A stretch of 23,404 nt of DNA from an uncultured Collinsella sp. Lineage in GTDB: Bacteria > Actinomycetota > Coriobacteriia > Coriobacteriales > Coriobacteriaceae. The stretch is from contig CAKUGA010000018.1 of assembly GCA_934654515.1 (NCBI GenBank), positions 1 through 23,404 of the forward strand, written 5' to 3'. Positions 7,554 to 15,593 of the stretch are shown piece after piece (position 1 is the first letter of the stretch; each line of letters starts with the position of its first letter). The translations under genes and the position numbers were made by a program. A model generated the notes under the pieces. That model was given only the letters and a program-made list of their open reading frames with translations, searched no databases and had not been told where the DNA came from.

Positions 7554-8927
7554 CTACGACGTGGTCGTGCTGAGGCGCATGGCCTGCTGCGCGGGCCTGC
7601 AGTAGGCGAGTGCGCCGGCGATGAGCAGTGCCGTTGTGCTAAAGCTCACCGGATAAGCAAGCATGACGGTGGCAAACGTGGGGTGTGCCGGAAAGACGAC
7701 CAGAGCCCAGAAGAAACGTGTGCCGCACACGCCGATTGCCGTGAGCGCCGAAGGCAGCGCCGAGATGCCAAATCCTCGCAGGTAGCCGGACATGTTCTCG
7801 TACGCCATGCTAAACACGTAGGCGGGGAAGAGCGTGCATACGCGCACATAGGCGATATCGAGAACCTCGGCATCCGAACTGAAGAGCGCCAAAATCGTGC
7901 GTCCTTGCCATACGACCAGCACAATCATGACGACGGTGATAATCGCGTCTTCGATAAGGGCGACCTTGAGCACCTTTTTGCAACGCTCTAGATTGCCCGC
8001 GCCGCTGTTTTGCCCCACGAACGTGGTGCATGCCTGACTAAACGAGTTGAGCAGGCTGTAGCAGACAAACTCCAGTGCAAGTGCGGCAGACGATGCAGCC
8101 ACGACTTGGGCGCCCAGGCTGTTAATGCAGGTCTGGATGAGAATGTTTGCCAGCGAAAAGAAACTGCCCTGGACGCCTGCGGGGAGTCCGATGCGAACGA
8201 TTTTGGTGACCGATTCGCGGTCGATGCGTAGGCGCCTGGGATCGATGCGAATGGCCTCGTCCGCTTTGAGGAGGCGTGTGAAGAGAAAACCGGAGCTTAC
8301 GATGTAGCACAGCACGGTGGCCAGCGCCACGCCGGCAGCGCCCCAGCCCAAGAATGCTACGAAGATGCCGTCGAGCACGACGTTGAGGGCTGCCGAGATG
8401 GCAAGTGCCACAAGCGGCATGCGCGTAACGCCAACGCTTCGAAACACGGCGGCCTCAAAGTTAAATAGCAGGATTGCCGGGATGCCCAGCAGATACACGC
8501 GCAGGTAGATTAGGGCATCGTTAAAAATCTCGGGCGGCACGCTTAAGGATTGCAAAACCGGTCGACTCACGATTTCCATCAGGATGGTCACAGCGACGCC
8601 GAGGAGCGCGAGGACGACGGCGGTGTGCGCGCAGCGATTCGCACGATCTCGATTGCCGGCACCTACGGCATGCGCGATCGTGACGTTCGCGCCCAAAGAG
8701 AGGCCGACAAACAGCATGATGAGCAGGGTGGCAATGGGTGTGGTTGAGCCTACGGCAGCCATACCAAGCGTTCCGCCATCAGGCGAGAAGTGTCCGATCA
8801 TCAAGGTGTCGATGAGATTCGAAAGCTGCTCGAGAATGCCGGTGATGGCGACAGGTAATGCGAACAACGGGATATCGCGCCACAGCGAACCGTGAAGGAT
8901 GTCGATGTTGGTGTTCGATTGTGCCAT
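7554..8927 (-). CDS. MATE family multidrug/metabolite efflux transporter
   Basis: This 457-aa integral membrane exporter has about twelve hydrophobic segments in two repeats, the usual MATE length and layout. The N-terminal part shows LFALPVAITGILEQLSNLIDTLMIGHF and AAVGSTTPIATLL; the second half repeats the pattern with IGLPAGVQGSFFSLANILIQ and a Gln-Asn segment (FVGQNSGAGN). MATE proteins expel cationic drugs or metabolites using H+ or Na+ gradients; the substrate cannot be read from sequence. It is the last gene of a five-gene minus-strand operon, 25 nt after an aldo/keto reductase, which suggests export of a compound, or reduced product, handled by the upstream enzymes. An AGGAAGG lies about 16 nt before the ATG, longer than optimal. 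Confidence 0.93.
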   Translation of the reverse strand: MAQSNTNIDILHGSLWRDIPLFALPVAITGILEQLSNLIDTLMIGHFSPDGGTLGMAAVGSTTPIATLLIMLFVGLSLGANVTIAHAVGAGNRDRANRCAHTAVVLALLGVAVTILMEIVSRPVLQSLSVPPEIFNDALIYLRVYLLGIPAILLFNFEAAVFRSVGVTRMPLVALAISAALNVVLDGIFVAFLGWGAAGVALATVLCYIVSSGFLFTRLLKADEAIRIDPRRLRIDRESVTKIVRIGLPAGVQGSFFSLANILIQTCINSLGAQVVAASSAALALEFVCYSLLNSFSQACTTFVGQNSGAGNLERCKKVLKVALIEDAIITVVMIVLVVWQGRTILALFSSDAEVLDIAYVRVCTLFPAYVFSMAYENMSGYLRGFGISALPSALTAIGVCGTRFFWALVVFPAHPTFATVMLAYPVSFSTTALLIAGALAYCRPAQQAMRLSTTTS

Positions 8928-8952
8928 AAGAGTTTGCTTCTAACCTTCCTTT

Positions 8953-9801
8953 TTATTTCTGGCCCTCGACGTCGGGGTGCCAGGTGTTGTAGAACGCGAG
9001 CTTCTCGGCCGTGCGCTCGTAGAAGGGTTTGCCGTGATCGAGGGTGGCCATCTGCGCCATGTCCTCGTCGGTGAGCTCGAAGTCGAAGATATCGATGTTG
9101 TCGTTGATATGCGACGGCGTCTTGGAGCCGGGGATCACGACGTTGCCCTGCTGGATATGCCAGCGCATGATGACCTGGGCCGGGGTCTTGCCGTACTTAG
9201 CCGCAAGCTCGCGAACGACGGGCTCCTCGAGGATGACCTTGTTGTCGCGGCCGCCCAGCGGATACCAGGCCTGAAGTACGATGCCGTGCTTGTCCAGCAG
9301 CGCCTTGAGCTCGGTCTGCGGGAAATAGGGGTGGCATTCTACCTGGATAAGCGCGGGCATAACCTCGCAGTGGGCGAGCAGATTCTCGATCTCGGACTGA
9401 TTGAAGTTAGAGATGCCGATGGAGCGCAGTTTGCCGACCTTGTAGGCTGCCTCGAGCTTGGCGTAACCGGCCACGTAGTCACCTGCGGGCTGGTGCAGGA
9501 TCATGAGGTCGATGTAGTCGCAGTCCAGGCGCTCGAGGGTCTCGTCCACAGCGGTGTCGGACTCATAGAAGCACGGCCACAGCTTGGTTTCGAGGAAGAT
9601 CTGCTCGCGGGAGCGGCTGGAGTCGCGCATGCCGCGGCCCACGGCGCGCTCGTTGACGTAAGCGTTGGCGGTGTCGATGAGCTCGTAGCCGTTGTCCAGA
9701 GCGTAGGCGACGGACGGCTGCGCGTCGTCGGGCGTGAGCAGATACGTGCCCAAGCCAACCTGGGGCATCTTGACGTCATTATTGAGAGTTACGTAGTTCA
9801 A
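8953..9801 (-). CDS. Aldo/keto reductase (282 aa)
   Basis: This is an NADPH-dependent (beta/alpha)8-barrel oxidoreductase reducing aldehydes or ketones. The catalytic tetrad is visible: D43 (LIDTANAY), Y48, K73 (LETKLW) and H103 (LMILHQP). The phosphate-binding region is IPGSKTPSHINDNIDIF. Its length and the GLGTYLL opening fit the 2,5-diketo-gluconate reductase/YvgN-type subgroup. The start at 9801 has AAAGGAA 8 nt upstream. It lies 12 nt after the decarboxylase/cupin gene and 25 nt before MATE. It is a paralogue of the 339-aa reductase at the head of the same operon but belongs to a different subfamily. Confidence 0.94.
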   Translation of the reverse strand: MNYVTLNNDVKMPQVGLGTYLLTPDDAQPSVAYALDNGYELIDTANAYVNERAVGRGMRDSSRSREQIFLETKLWPCFYESDTAVDETLERLDCDYIDLMILHQPAGDYVAGYAKLEAAYKVGKLRSIGISNFNQSEIENLLAHCEVMPALIQVECHPYFPQTELKALLDKHGIVLQAWYPLGGRDNKVILEEPVVRELAAKYGKTPAQVIMRWHIQQGNVVIPGSKTPSHINDNIDIFDFELTDEDMAQMATLDHGKPFYERTAEKLAFYNTWHPDVEGQK

Positions 9802-9813
9802 GTTGGTTCCTTT

Positions 9814-10566
9814 CTAGTGATGGTCCAGTGCGTTGTAGGTTTCGTCGTCCACGGGCTCGAGCCATTCGTTGCTGGTGTCCTCGCCCGGGAATTCGAAGGC
9901 CAGGTGGCTAAACCAGCAGTCGGCTGCGGCTCCGTGCCAATGCTTGGCATTTGCCGGAATCTCGACGATGTCGCCGGGATGCAGGCGCTGTGCAGGCTTG
10001 CCCTCTTCCTGATACCAGCCCTCGCCCTCAACGCAGATCAGCACCTGGCCGCCGCCCTTGCTCGCGTGGTGGATGTGCCAGTTGTTGCGACAGCCCGGCT
10101 CAAACGTGACGTTGTGGATGGGCAGGTAATCATCGGGATCGGTGAGCGCCTTAAGATAGCTTTGACCGATAAAGTACTGGGCAAAGGTGGTATTGGGCAT
10201 GCCAAGGCCAAAGAACCCGCCGTGACCGTCGGTGCGTACGGTATCGTCGGCATAGACCTCCTTGGCCATGTTGAAGGCCGCCCAGGCGTTGGGCCAGCCG
10301 GCATAGAAGGCGACGTGTGTCAGAAGCTCAGCCATTTCCTCGCGCGTCACGCCGTTGGCGCGGGCGCTTGCAAGGTGGTACTTAAGCGAGCTGTCCGTAA
10401 TGCCCTTGCCGATCAGCGCACTCACACTCACGATGCTACGCAGCTTGAGCGGCAGCTGTGCCTCGCGGCTCCATACTTCACCAAAGAGAACGTCGTCGTT
10501 AAGGTGTGCGAACTCGGGCGCGAACTCGCCCAGGGCATCGTGGCCAGCTGTCTGTTTTACGGTCAT
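9814..10566 (-). CDS. Carboxymuconolactone decarboxylase-like/cupin fusion protein
   Basis: This 250-aa two-domain protein has an all-helical CMD/AhpD-like domain at about residues 15-110 (LPLKLRSIVSVSALIGKG, then REEMAELLTHVAFYAGWPNAWAA). It lacks the CxxC of true AhpD peroxidase partners. A cupin follows at about 140-235 with motif 1 WHIHHASKGGGQ, where Gln replaces the usual metal-binding Glu, and motif 2 LHPGDIVEIPANAKHWHG. Such fusions recur beside aldo/keto reductases and LysR regulators; the reaction is not established, although handling of lactone or quinone-like electrophiles is often proposed. The start at 10566 has AAGGAG 6 nt upstream, close to the stop of the preceding small gene. 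Confidence 0.88.
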   Translation of the reverse strand: MTVKQTAGHDALGEFAPEFAHLNDDVLFGEVWSREAQLPLKLRSIVSVSALIGKGITDSSLKYHLASARANGVTREEMAELLTHVAFYAGWPNAWAAFNMAKEVYADDTVRTDGHGGFFGLGMPNTTFAQYFIGQSYLKALTDPDDYLPIHNVTFEPGCRNNWHIHHASKGGGQVLICVEGEGWYQEEGKPAQRLHPGDIVEIPANAKHWHGAAADCWFSHLAFEFPGEDTSNEWLEPVDDETYNALDHH

Positions 10567-10569
10567 GGG

Positions 10570-10785
10570 TTACTCCTTTGCTCTGCATTCTTCTTGCAGT
10601 ATGTGGATGAGGTAATCGAGGATCTCGAGTTTGCGCTGCTCGGCGTGGATGCGGTCGAGCAGGTCGCGGCGGTAGGTTTTAAGGCGACAGATGCGGGCAC
10701 ACGTACTTGGCAGCTCCGAGAGCTCGCCGATGAGCGCGTCACAGCAGCCCGCGTCACGAAGATTGGCGATGGTCTTTTCGTCCAT
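10570..10785 (-). CDS. Small helical protein (71 aa), unknown function
   Basis: The protein begins MDEKTIANLRDAGCCDALI and continues with a Cys-containing helix (STCARICRLKTYRRDLLDRI) and an amphipathic C-terminal helix (EILDYLIHILQEE). It is fully helical and polar, with four cysteines, two of them adjacent. It sits between the first aldo/keto reductase (8-nt gap) and the CMD/cupin gene (3-nt gap), so it is translated with the operon. I recognise no family beyond 'small helical protein found with aldo/keto reductase operons'. A redox-sensing or protein-interaction role is possible but only a guess. Confidence 0.7.
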   Translation of the reverse strand: MDEKTIANLRDAGCCDALIGELSELPSTCARICRLKTYRRDLLDRIHAEQRKLEILDYLIHILQEECRAKE

Positions 10786-10793
10786 TGCGCGGC

Positions 10794-11813
10794 CTAGCGG
10801 CTTGTTTTGACCTTGGTAGTGCCGGCGAGTGCCTTCTCGCCCGGACGACCCTTGGGTCCCACGAGCGCGTGCGGCTGGTAGAGACCCTCGAGGAAGTCGA
10901 CCTCGGCGGGGGAGAGGGTCAGGTCGAGTGCTGCTACAGCGTCATCGACGCGCTCGGGTTTTGAGCAGCCCACGATGGGGGCCTCGACGCCGCGCGCCCA
11001 GTGCCATGCGAGTGCTACTTGAGACATCGGCACGCCGTGATTCGCCGCGACTTTGGCCGCGCGCTCAACGATCGGCATGTCGATGGCGCGGTCGTGGTCG
11101 TATTTGTTGACCATGGTCTTGTCGGTGGTGCCGCGTGTGCTTGCGCTCTCCCAGGTGGGGCGGCACAGGTGGCCGGAGGCCATGGGGCTATATGGCGTGA
11201 TGGCCATGTCGTACTGGCGGCATACCGGAATCATCTCGCGCTCGTCCTCGCGATAGAGCAAGTTGTAGTGGCACTGCATGCTCGTGAACTTGGTCCAGCC
11301 GTTTTGCTCGGCAATGATCTGCAGGTTATGCAGCTGATAGGCGTACATGGCGCTGGCGCCCAGTGCACGAACCTTGCCCTCGCGTACCAAGCTGTCGAGC
11401 GCTTCCATGGTCTCCTCCATGGGCACGTCGTAGTCAAAACGGTGGATGATGTAGAGGTCCAGGTAGTCGGTGCCCAGGCGCTTGAGCGAACCTTCGATCT
11501 CGCGCTTGATGGCTGCGGCGGAAAGGCCACCTTCGTTAAAGTGGATCTTGCTGGCAAGAACGACATCTTCGCGAGCGATTCCCAGGTCGCGCAGCGCGGC
11601 GCCAATGTACTCCTCGCTCGTGCCAAAGCTGTAGCAGTTGGCGGTGTCGATGAAGTTCACGCCTGCGTCGATTGCGCGCTTGATGACGGCGCGGGTCTCG
11701 TCGGGGCCGATGGTCCACTGATGGAAGTCGGGGCTTGCCTCGCCAAAACTCATGCCACCCAGGCAGAGCTTGGAGATCTTGATATTGGAATGTCCGAGGG
11801 TGGTGTATTGCAT
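10794..11813 (-). CDS. Aldo/keto reductase (339 aa), first gene of operon
   Basis: This NADPH-dependent reductase of the longer YhdN/Tas-like class starts MQYTTLGHSNIKISKLCLGG at 11813, with GGAG 6 nt upstream; an ATG 12 nt earlier is less well placed. The tetrad is D56, Y61 (FIDTANCYSFG), K89 (LASKIHF) and H124 (YIIHRFD). The C-terminal cofactor region reads APIVGCSKPERVDDAVAAL. The gene heads the five-gene minus-strand operon and is divergent from the LysR gene across 139 bp, the classic layout for a LysR-controlled, inducer-responsive operon. The substrate is unknown; the set is consistent with removal of reactive carbonyls. Confidence 0.94.
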   Translation of the reverse strand: MQYTTLGHSNIKISKLCLGGMSFGEASPDFHQWTIGPDETRAVIKRAIDAGVNFIDTANCYSFGTSEEYIGAALRDLGIAREDVVLASKIHFNEGGLSAAAIKREIEGSLKRLGTDYLDLYIIHRFDYDVPMEETMEALDSLVREGKVRALGASAMYAYQLHNLQIIAEQNGWTKFTSMQCHYNLLYREDEREMIPVCRQYDMAITPYSPMASGHLCRPTWESASTRGTTDKTMVNKYDHDRAIDMPIVERAAKVAANHGVPMSQVALAWHWARGVEAPIVGCSKPERVDDAVAALDLTLSPAEVDFLEGLYQPHALVGPKGRPGEKALAGTTKVKTSR

Positions 11814-11869
11814 AACGCTCTCCATCTTCTCTAGGGGATGGCTATAGCGTATGGCGGTGCGCTGGGAAT

Positions 11870-11901
11870 GTATATTGCCTATAAAGACTAGCTGGATATA
11901 C
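11870..11901. promoter_or_regulatory. Divergent promoter region with LysR-like dyad
   Basis: In the 139-bp gap between the aldo/keto reductase operon and the LysR gene, GTATAT (11870-11875) and ATATAC (11896-11901) form a 6-bp dyad inside an AT-rich patch in otherwise GC-rich DNA. LysR proteins usually bind such interrupted dyads in divergent promoters. The exact boxes cannot be fixed from one sequence. Confidence 0.35.
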
Positions 11902-11952
11902 GGAATACAAATGATAGACTGCTGAGACGAACGAGCGGATTTGGAGGCTGCG

Positions 11953-12831
11953 ATGGAACTGCGAACGTTGCGCTACTTCTTGGCGGTGGCGCGCGAGGAA
12001 AACATGACCGAGGCGGCCAACGTGCTGCACGTGACGCAGCCTACGTTATCGCGCCAAATTGCCGACTTGGAGCGCGAGCTGGGTGTCGAGCTGTTTGAGC
12101 GGACCAATCGGTCATGTGTGCTTACCGGGGACGGAATGCGTCTGCGTCAGCGCGCTGAGGAAATTCTGGCGCTGGTAGAGCAGACCGAATCCGAGATGAG
12201 TGACCAAGAGCTCGGCATCGCCGGCAACATACGCATCGGTGCGGGAGAAACTCAGGCTATGCGTTATGTGCTAGATACGTTTGCCGGGCTGCACCGCGAT
12301 TATCCCGCCGTGACGATTGAGCTCTACACGGGCAATGCCGACGCTGCCGAGGAGCGTTTGGAGCGAGGTCTACTGGACTTTGCCCTGCTACTGGAGCCGG
12401 TCAACCTAGACAAATACGAGTGGATTCGTATGCCGCAGGCCGACCGCGTGGGCGTTGCCGTGGCAAGCGATGGGCCGTGGGAGTCACTCGACGCGCTGAC
12501 CCCTGCAGATCTGGCGGCGATGCCGCTGTTGCTGAGTTCGCGCACGTCGAACAAGGCAATCGATCTGGTGACGTGGTCGGGCGGGACGCTCGACCCCGAA
12601 GCGCTCAACGTAGTGGGGCATTTTGACCTGATTGGCAACGCATCACATCTCATCAGCTCGGGGACGGCGTGCGCCATGGGTATCGATCATCTGCTGCAAG
12701 TTGATGCGAGTTCTGATATACGATTTGTACCGCTCGAGCCGGCCATCGAGATCGCGTCTTTCTTGGTATGGAAAAAGTACCGCCTGCGCTCGCGCGCCTG
12801 CGAAGAGCTGCTGAACCGTCTGAACATGTGA
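11953..12831 (+). CDS. LysR family transcriptional regulator
   Basis: This 292-aa regulator starts at the ATG at 11953, 5 nt after GGAGG. The N-terminal winged helix-turn-helix (residues about 1-60) is textbook: LRTLRYFLAVAREENMTEAA, then VTQPTLSRQIADLERELG, then LFERTNR. The rest is the periplasmic-binding-like effector domain (IRIGAGETQAMRYVLDTF, then ELYTGNADAAEERLERGLLDFALLLEP). It is divergent from the aldo/keto reductase-CMD/cupin-MATE operon and most likely controls it in response to a small-molecule inducer. The stop codon lies inside a copy of palindromic repeat family A. Confidence 0.94.
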   Translation: MELRTLRYFLAVAREENMTEAANVLHVTQPTLSRQIADLERELGVELFERTNRSCVLTGDGMRLRQRAEEILALVEQTESEMSDQELGIAGNIRIGAGETQAMRYVLDTFAGLHRDYPAVTIELYTGNADAAEERLERGLLDFALLLEPVNLDKYEWIRMPQADRVGVAVASDGPWESLDALTPADLAAMPLLLSSRTSNKAIDLVTWSGGTLDPEALNVVGHFDLIGNASHLISSGTACAMGIDHLLQVDASSDIRFVPLEPAIEIASFLVWKKYRLRSRACEELLNRLNM

Positions 12832-12856
12832 CAAAGGGACAGTCCCTTTGTCACAT
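12827..12856. repeat. 30-bp palindromic repeat, family A, copy 2
   Basis: The outer arms TGTGACAAAGGGAC and its complement GTCCCTTTGTCACA are almost perfectly symmetric around the core GGGACAGTCCC. The repeat overlaps the TGA stop of the LysR gene (12829-12831). It is the same unit as 6111-6140, with a compensating base-pair change in the outer stem. Confidence 0.8.
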
Positions 12857-12876
12857 TGATCTGAAAGTTGATGTTG

Positions 12877-13830
12877 ATGATTCTATCGCTGGCCCCCATG
12901 GAGGGGATCACCGGGCACGTGTTCCGTCGCGTGCATGCGGAGTGCTTTGGCGCGCTCGACTGCTACTACACGCCGTTTTTGCCGCCGCCGCGGGTGGGCA
13001 ATCGCTTTGGCGGTAAGGCGTTTAAGGAAATCGATCCGGCCAACAATCAGGGGCTCAACGTGGTGCCCCAGCTTATGTCCAAAAACGCGGACGAGTTCGT
13101 ATGGGCGGCTCGGGTGCTTGCCGACATGGGTTACCGCGAGGTCAACCTCAACTTGGGTTGTCCCTCGGGAACGGTCGTCGCCAAGGGCAAGGGCTCGGGC
13201 TTCTTGCGTAACTTGGATGAGCTCGAGGTGTTCTTGAGCGACGTGTGCGAGCGCTCGCCGTTGCCGGTGTCGGTAAAGACCAGACTGGGACTCGAGGATG
13301 ACGGCGAATACGAGCGCGTGCTCGATCTGTACTGCCGCATGCCACTGGCCGAGCTAATCGTGCACCCTCGTGTGCAAAAGGATCGCTACACGGGCTCGCC
13401 GCGCAAAGCGTTTTACGGTGAGACGCTGGAGCGTGCGCCGTTTCCGGTGGCCTACAACGGCGATATCTTTGATCTTGAGGATATGGATGCGCTGGTGGGT
13501 GCCTATCCCAGTACACGCCATGTGATGCTGGGCCGCGGCTTGCTCGCGAACCCTGCGCTTGCTCGCATGGTCAACGGCGGCCCTGCTGCCACGACTGCCG
13601 AGCTGCAGCGCTTCCACGACACACTCTTCGCAGCCTATGCAGAAGAGATTGGCGGCAACGCGGTCTTTCGCATGAAGGAGTGGTGGTTCTACGCCAAGTG
13701 CGCTTTCGCCGATCCCGCCACCGTCCACAAGCTCGTGCGCAAGACCAAGAAGGTCGACGAATACCGTGCCGCCGTCGACCGCGTCTTTCGCGAGCAACCG
13801 CTCGCGCCCACAGCCCGCTTCCACGGCTAA
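12877..13830 (+). CDS. dus: tRNA-dihydrouridine synthase
   Basis: This FMN-dependent TIM-barrel enzyme reduces uridine to dihydrouridine in tRNA D-loops. The start MILSLAPMEGITGH holds the FMN-binding LAPMxG motif. The catalytic cysteine lies in NLNLGCPSGTVVAKGKGSG; further FMN contacts are VKTRLG, LIVHPRVQKDRYTG, YNGDI and VMLGRGLLANP. Length (317 aa) is normal for the family. The start is ambiguous: ATG codons at 12871 and 12877 share a weak GAAAG, and I chose 12877 for spacing. The gene directly follows a family A repeat and converges on the sirtuin gene with only 10 nt between the stops. Confidence 0.93.
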   Translation: MILSLAPMEGITGHVFRRVHAECFGALDCYYTPFLPPPRVGNRFGGKAFKEIDPANNQGLNVVPQLMSKNADEFVWAARVLADMGYREVNLNLGCPSGTVVAKGKGSGFLRNLDELEVFLSDVCERSPLPVSVKTRLGLEDDGEYERVLDLYCRMPLAELIVHPRVQKDRYTGSPRKAFYGETLERAPFPVAYNGDIFDLEDMDALVGAYPSTRHVMLGRGLLANPALARMVNGGPAATTAELQRFHDTLFAAYAEEIGGNAVFRMKEWWFYAKCAFADPATVHKLVRKTKKVDEYRAAVDRVFREQPLAPTARFHG

Positions 13831-13840
13831 CTAGTCATCG

Positions 13841-14725
13841 CTATCTGACGGCCTGGACGGCAAGTGCTTCGATTACGCGCTCGGCACCGGCGTCGATCAG
13901 AATGCTGCGATTGGCGATTTCTGCCGGAGCGACTGCCTCGCCAAGGTTAACGCACGCGTACGTGGCGCGCTCGTTTTTGGCTGTCATCTGCCAAAACGGA
14001 TACTTGATGATGACGGGCGTGTTGCCGCCTACGCCAAGCTCCAAGAACAGAACGCGCATGTTGCTGTGACGGCGCAGGAAATCCTGGTAGCGATTGGCTG
14101 CAGTGTACCACCCCTTATCCTGCACAAACGTATCGTCGGCGCGCAGGTTCATCGTAAGCGGGGCGCCACAGTGGGGGCAGTGGGGCACGAGCGTAGATGG
14201 AATGCGCAGGTCCTGTTGAGCGGCGACCATATGGCGTACGAGCTCTTCGTTGTCCCATGTCTCCTGGCAGCAGGGTTTGCTGCACTGGAACAGGCCGTAG
14301 TCTCCCTGCGTGTAGAAGAGTCGCTGCTTGTCAAAGCCGGCGCGCTGGAAACAATGGTCCACGTTTGTGGTCAGCACAAAGTAGTCGCGGTCGCGCACTA
14401 TGCTCAAGAGCTGTTCGTAGAGCGGCGTCGGTACGGGATCGTATCGGTTGCACATGATGTAGCGGCTCCAAAACGCCCAGTACTCCTCGAGCGAACCATA
14501 GGGATAGAAGCCACCGGAATACATATCGGTAAAGCCGTAGCGTGCGGCAAAGTCGCCAAAGAGCTCGTCGAATCGCTCGCCCGAATAGGTGTATCCGGCG
14601 GCGGTCGAGAGTCCTGCTCCGGCACCGATTACCACGGCGTCAGATGCATCGAGTGCAGCTCGGAGCTTATCGATTTGTTTGGAGAAGGCTGCGGTAGATT
14701 GCCTCGTCAGACGCGAGAAAAACAT
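13841..14725 (-). CDS. Class M sirtuin (SirTM), putative protein ADP-ribosyltransferase
   Basis: This 294-aa Sir2-fold protein has NAD-binding GAGAGLSTAAG (34-44), TTNVDHCF with N121 and D123, and a zinc ribbon of C148, C152, C183 and C186. The position of the sirtuin catalytic His is occupied by Gln (Q140 in YTQGDYG), and R195 follows. As I recall, N118, Q137 and R192 are important in the characterised Streptococcus pyogenes SirTM, and these three line up here with a constant shift of three. SirTM proteins ADP-ribosylate a lipoylated GcvH-like carrier rather than deacetylate. The start at 14725 has AAGGTGA 6 nt upstream and lies inside the preceding macrodomain gene, a 59-nt overlap, so translation is coupled. 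No GcvH-L or LplA2 gene is present in the window. Confidence 0.9.
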   Translation of the reverse strand: MFFSRLTRQSTAAFSKQIDKLRAALDASDAVVIGAGAGLSTAAGYTYSGERFDELFGDFAARYGFTDMYSGGFYPYGSLEEYWAFWSRYIMCNRYDPVPTPLYEQLLSIVRDRDYFVLTTNVDHCFQRAGFDKQRLFYTQGDYGLFQCSKPCCQETWDNEELVRHMVAAQQDLRIPSTLVPHCPHCGAPLTMNLRADDTFVQDKGWYTAANRYQDFLRRHSNMRVLFLELGVGGNTPVIIKYPFWQMTAKNERATYACVNLGEAVAPAEIANRSILIDAGAERVIEALAVQAVR

Positions 14726-15452
14726 TGAAGATCACCTTAAGGTTGGGGTCGTTATGGTCTAGATGATGACGAACGGTATCGATGGCCACGCGCGCGGCGG
14801 CATCTTGCGGATAACCAAACACGCCCGTCGAGATGCAGCAGAATGCAAGCGTGCCGAGTCCTCGGCGTGTCGCTTCTTCCAGGCAGCTGGTGTAGCAGCG
14901 GCGTAGCAGCAATTCCTCGCGCGGGCCAGGCTTATGGCTGGGCACGATGGGGCCGACGGTGTGGAAAACGTAGCTGCTGGGCAGGTTGAACGCCGGTGTG
15001 GCTTTGACGTGTGCCGTCGGTTCCTCGTGCCCCTGTTCGTCCATGAGATTGGCGCACGCCAGACGTAACTGCATGCCGGCGTAGGTGTGGATGGCATTGT
15101 CGATGCAGCGATGCCCTGGCACAAAGCAGCCGAGCATCTGACTGTTGGCGGCATTGACGATGGCGTCGGCCTTAAGCAGCGTAATGTCGCCGCGCCAGAT
15201 GGCAACGCGATCGCGGTAGGGGAGGGTGCCGGCGTCGGTTGCCCCGCCGCGTTCAAGAAGGCGTTGCTGCAAGTAGGCGTCTTGTATGTCGAGCGTCTCG
15301 GCAGCAAGCGCCTCGGGCGGGCGCACGTTCATAAGGGCTCGAAGCAAATCGCGTTGTTCGTTGGCTCCGGCAGGTACAGCAATGCTGCGCCCGTCTGGTC
15401 GCTCATCGAGCAATGCCTTGATAAGCCAAACACGGCGCTCTGCCTGATTCAT
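14667..15452 (-). CDS. Zinc-type macrodomain ADP-ribosylhydrolase (SirTM partner)
   Basis: This 261-aa protein-ADP-ribose hydrolase starts at the ATG at 15452, 5 nt after a perfect AGGAGGT. A helical N-terminal extension (about 1-78) precedes the macro domain. Motifs are WRGDITLLKADAIVNAANS (D89, N100, N103), the zinc-binding MLGCFVPGHRCIDNA (C109, H114, C116), and the phosphate loop CISTGVFGYP. The Cys-His-Cys set marks the zinc-dependent subclass that pairs with SirTM in staphylococci and streptococci and removes the ADP-ribose SirTM adds. Overlapping genes here imply a balanced writer/eraser pair. A terminator and a separate promoter region divide it from the HxlR gene upstream. Confidence 0.92.
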   Translation of the reverse strand: MNQAERRVWLIKALLDERPDGRSIAVPAGANEQRDLLRALMNVRPPEALAAETLDIQDAYLQQRLLERGGATDAGTLPYRDRVAIWRGDITLLKADAIVNAANSQMLGCFVPGHRCIDNAIHTYAGMQLRLACANLMDEQGHEEPTAHVKATPAFNLPSSYVFHTVGPIVPSHKPGPREELLLRRCYTSCLEEATRRGLGTLAFCCISTGVFGYPQDAAARVAIDTVRHHLDHNDPNLKVIFNVFLASDEAIYRSLLQTNR

Positions 15453-15539
15453 GGCCGACCTCCTGTTCGATTGAGATGGTTTCATTCGACAGTAGTGTGC
15501 GGCCTAACTCGTTTCTTCAAAAGAAGGCACAAAAAGGTA

Positions 15540-15570
15540 AGCGCCGTGGAGCGATATGCCCCACGGCGCT
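15540..15570 (-). terminator. Terminator after the HxlR gene
   Basis: AGCGCCGTGG and its complement CCACGGCGCT form a 10-bp stem with an 11-nt loop. Read on the minus strand it follows the HxlR stop by about 24 nt and continues into TACCTTTTTG. It separates the HxlR transcript from the macrodomain/SirTM genes. Confidence 0.75.
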
Positions 15571-15593
15571 CAATTTGCAGAAGCCCGCCGCTG

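Noticed and set aside
8977..10797. 606-codon open frame on the plus strand
   Set aside because: It lies antisense to two enzyme genes and the 71-aa gene, all with clear motifs and ribosome sites. Long antisense frames are common in GC-rich DNA, and the translation has no recognisable domain.
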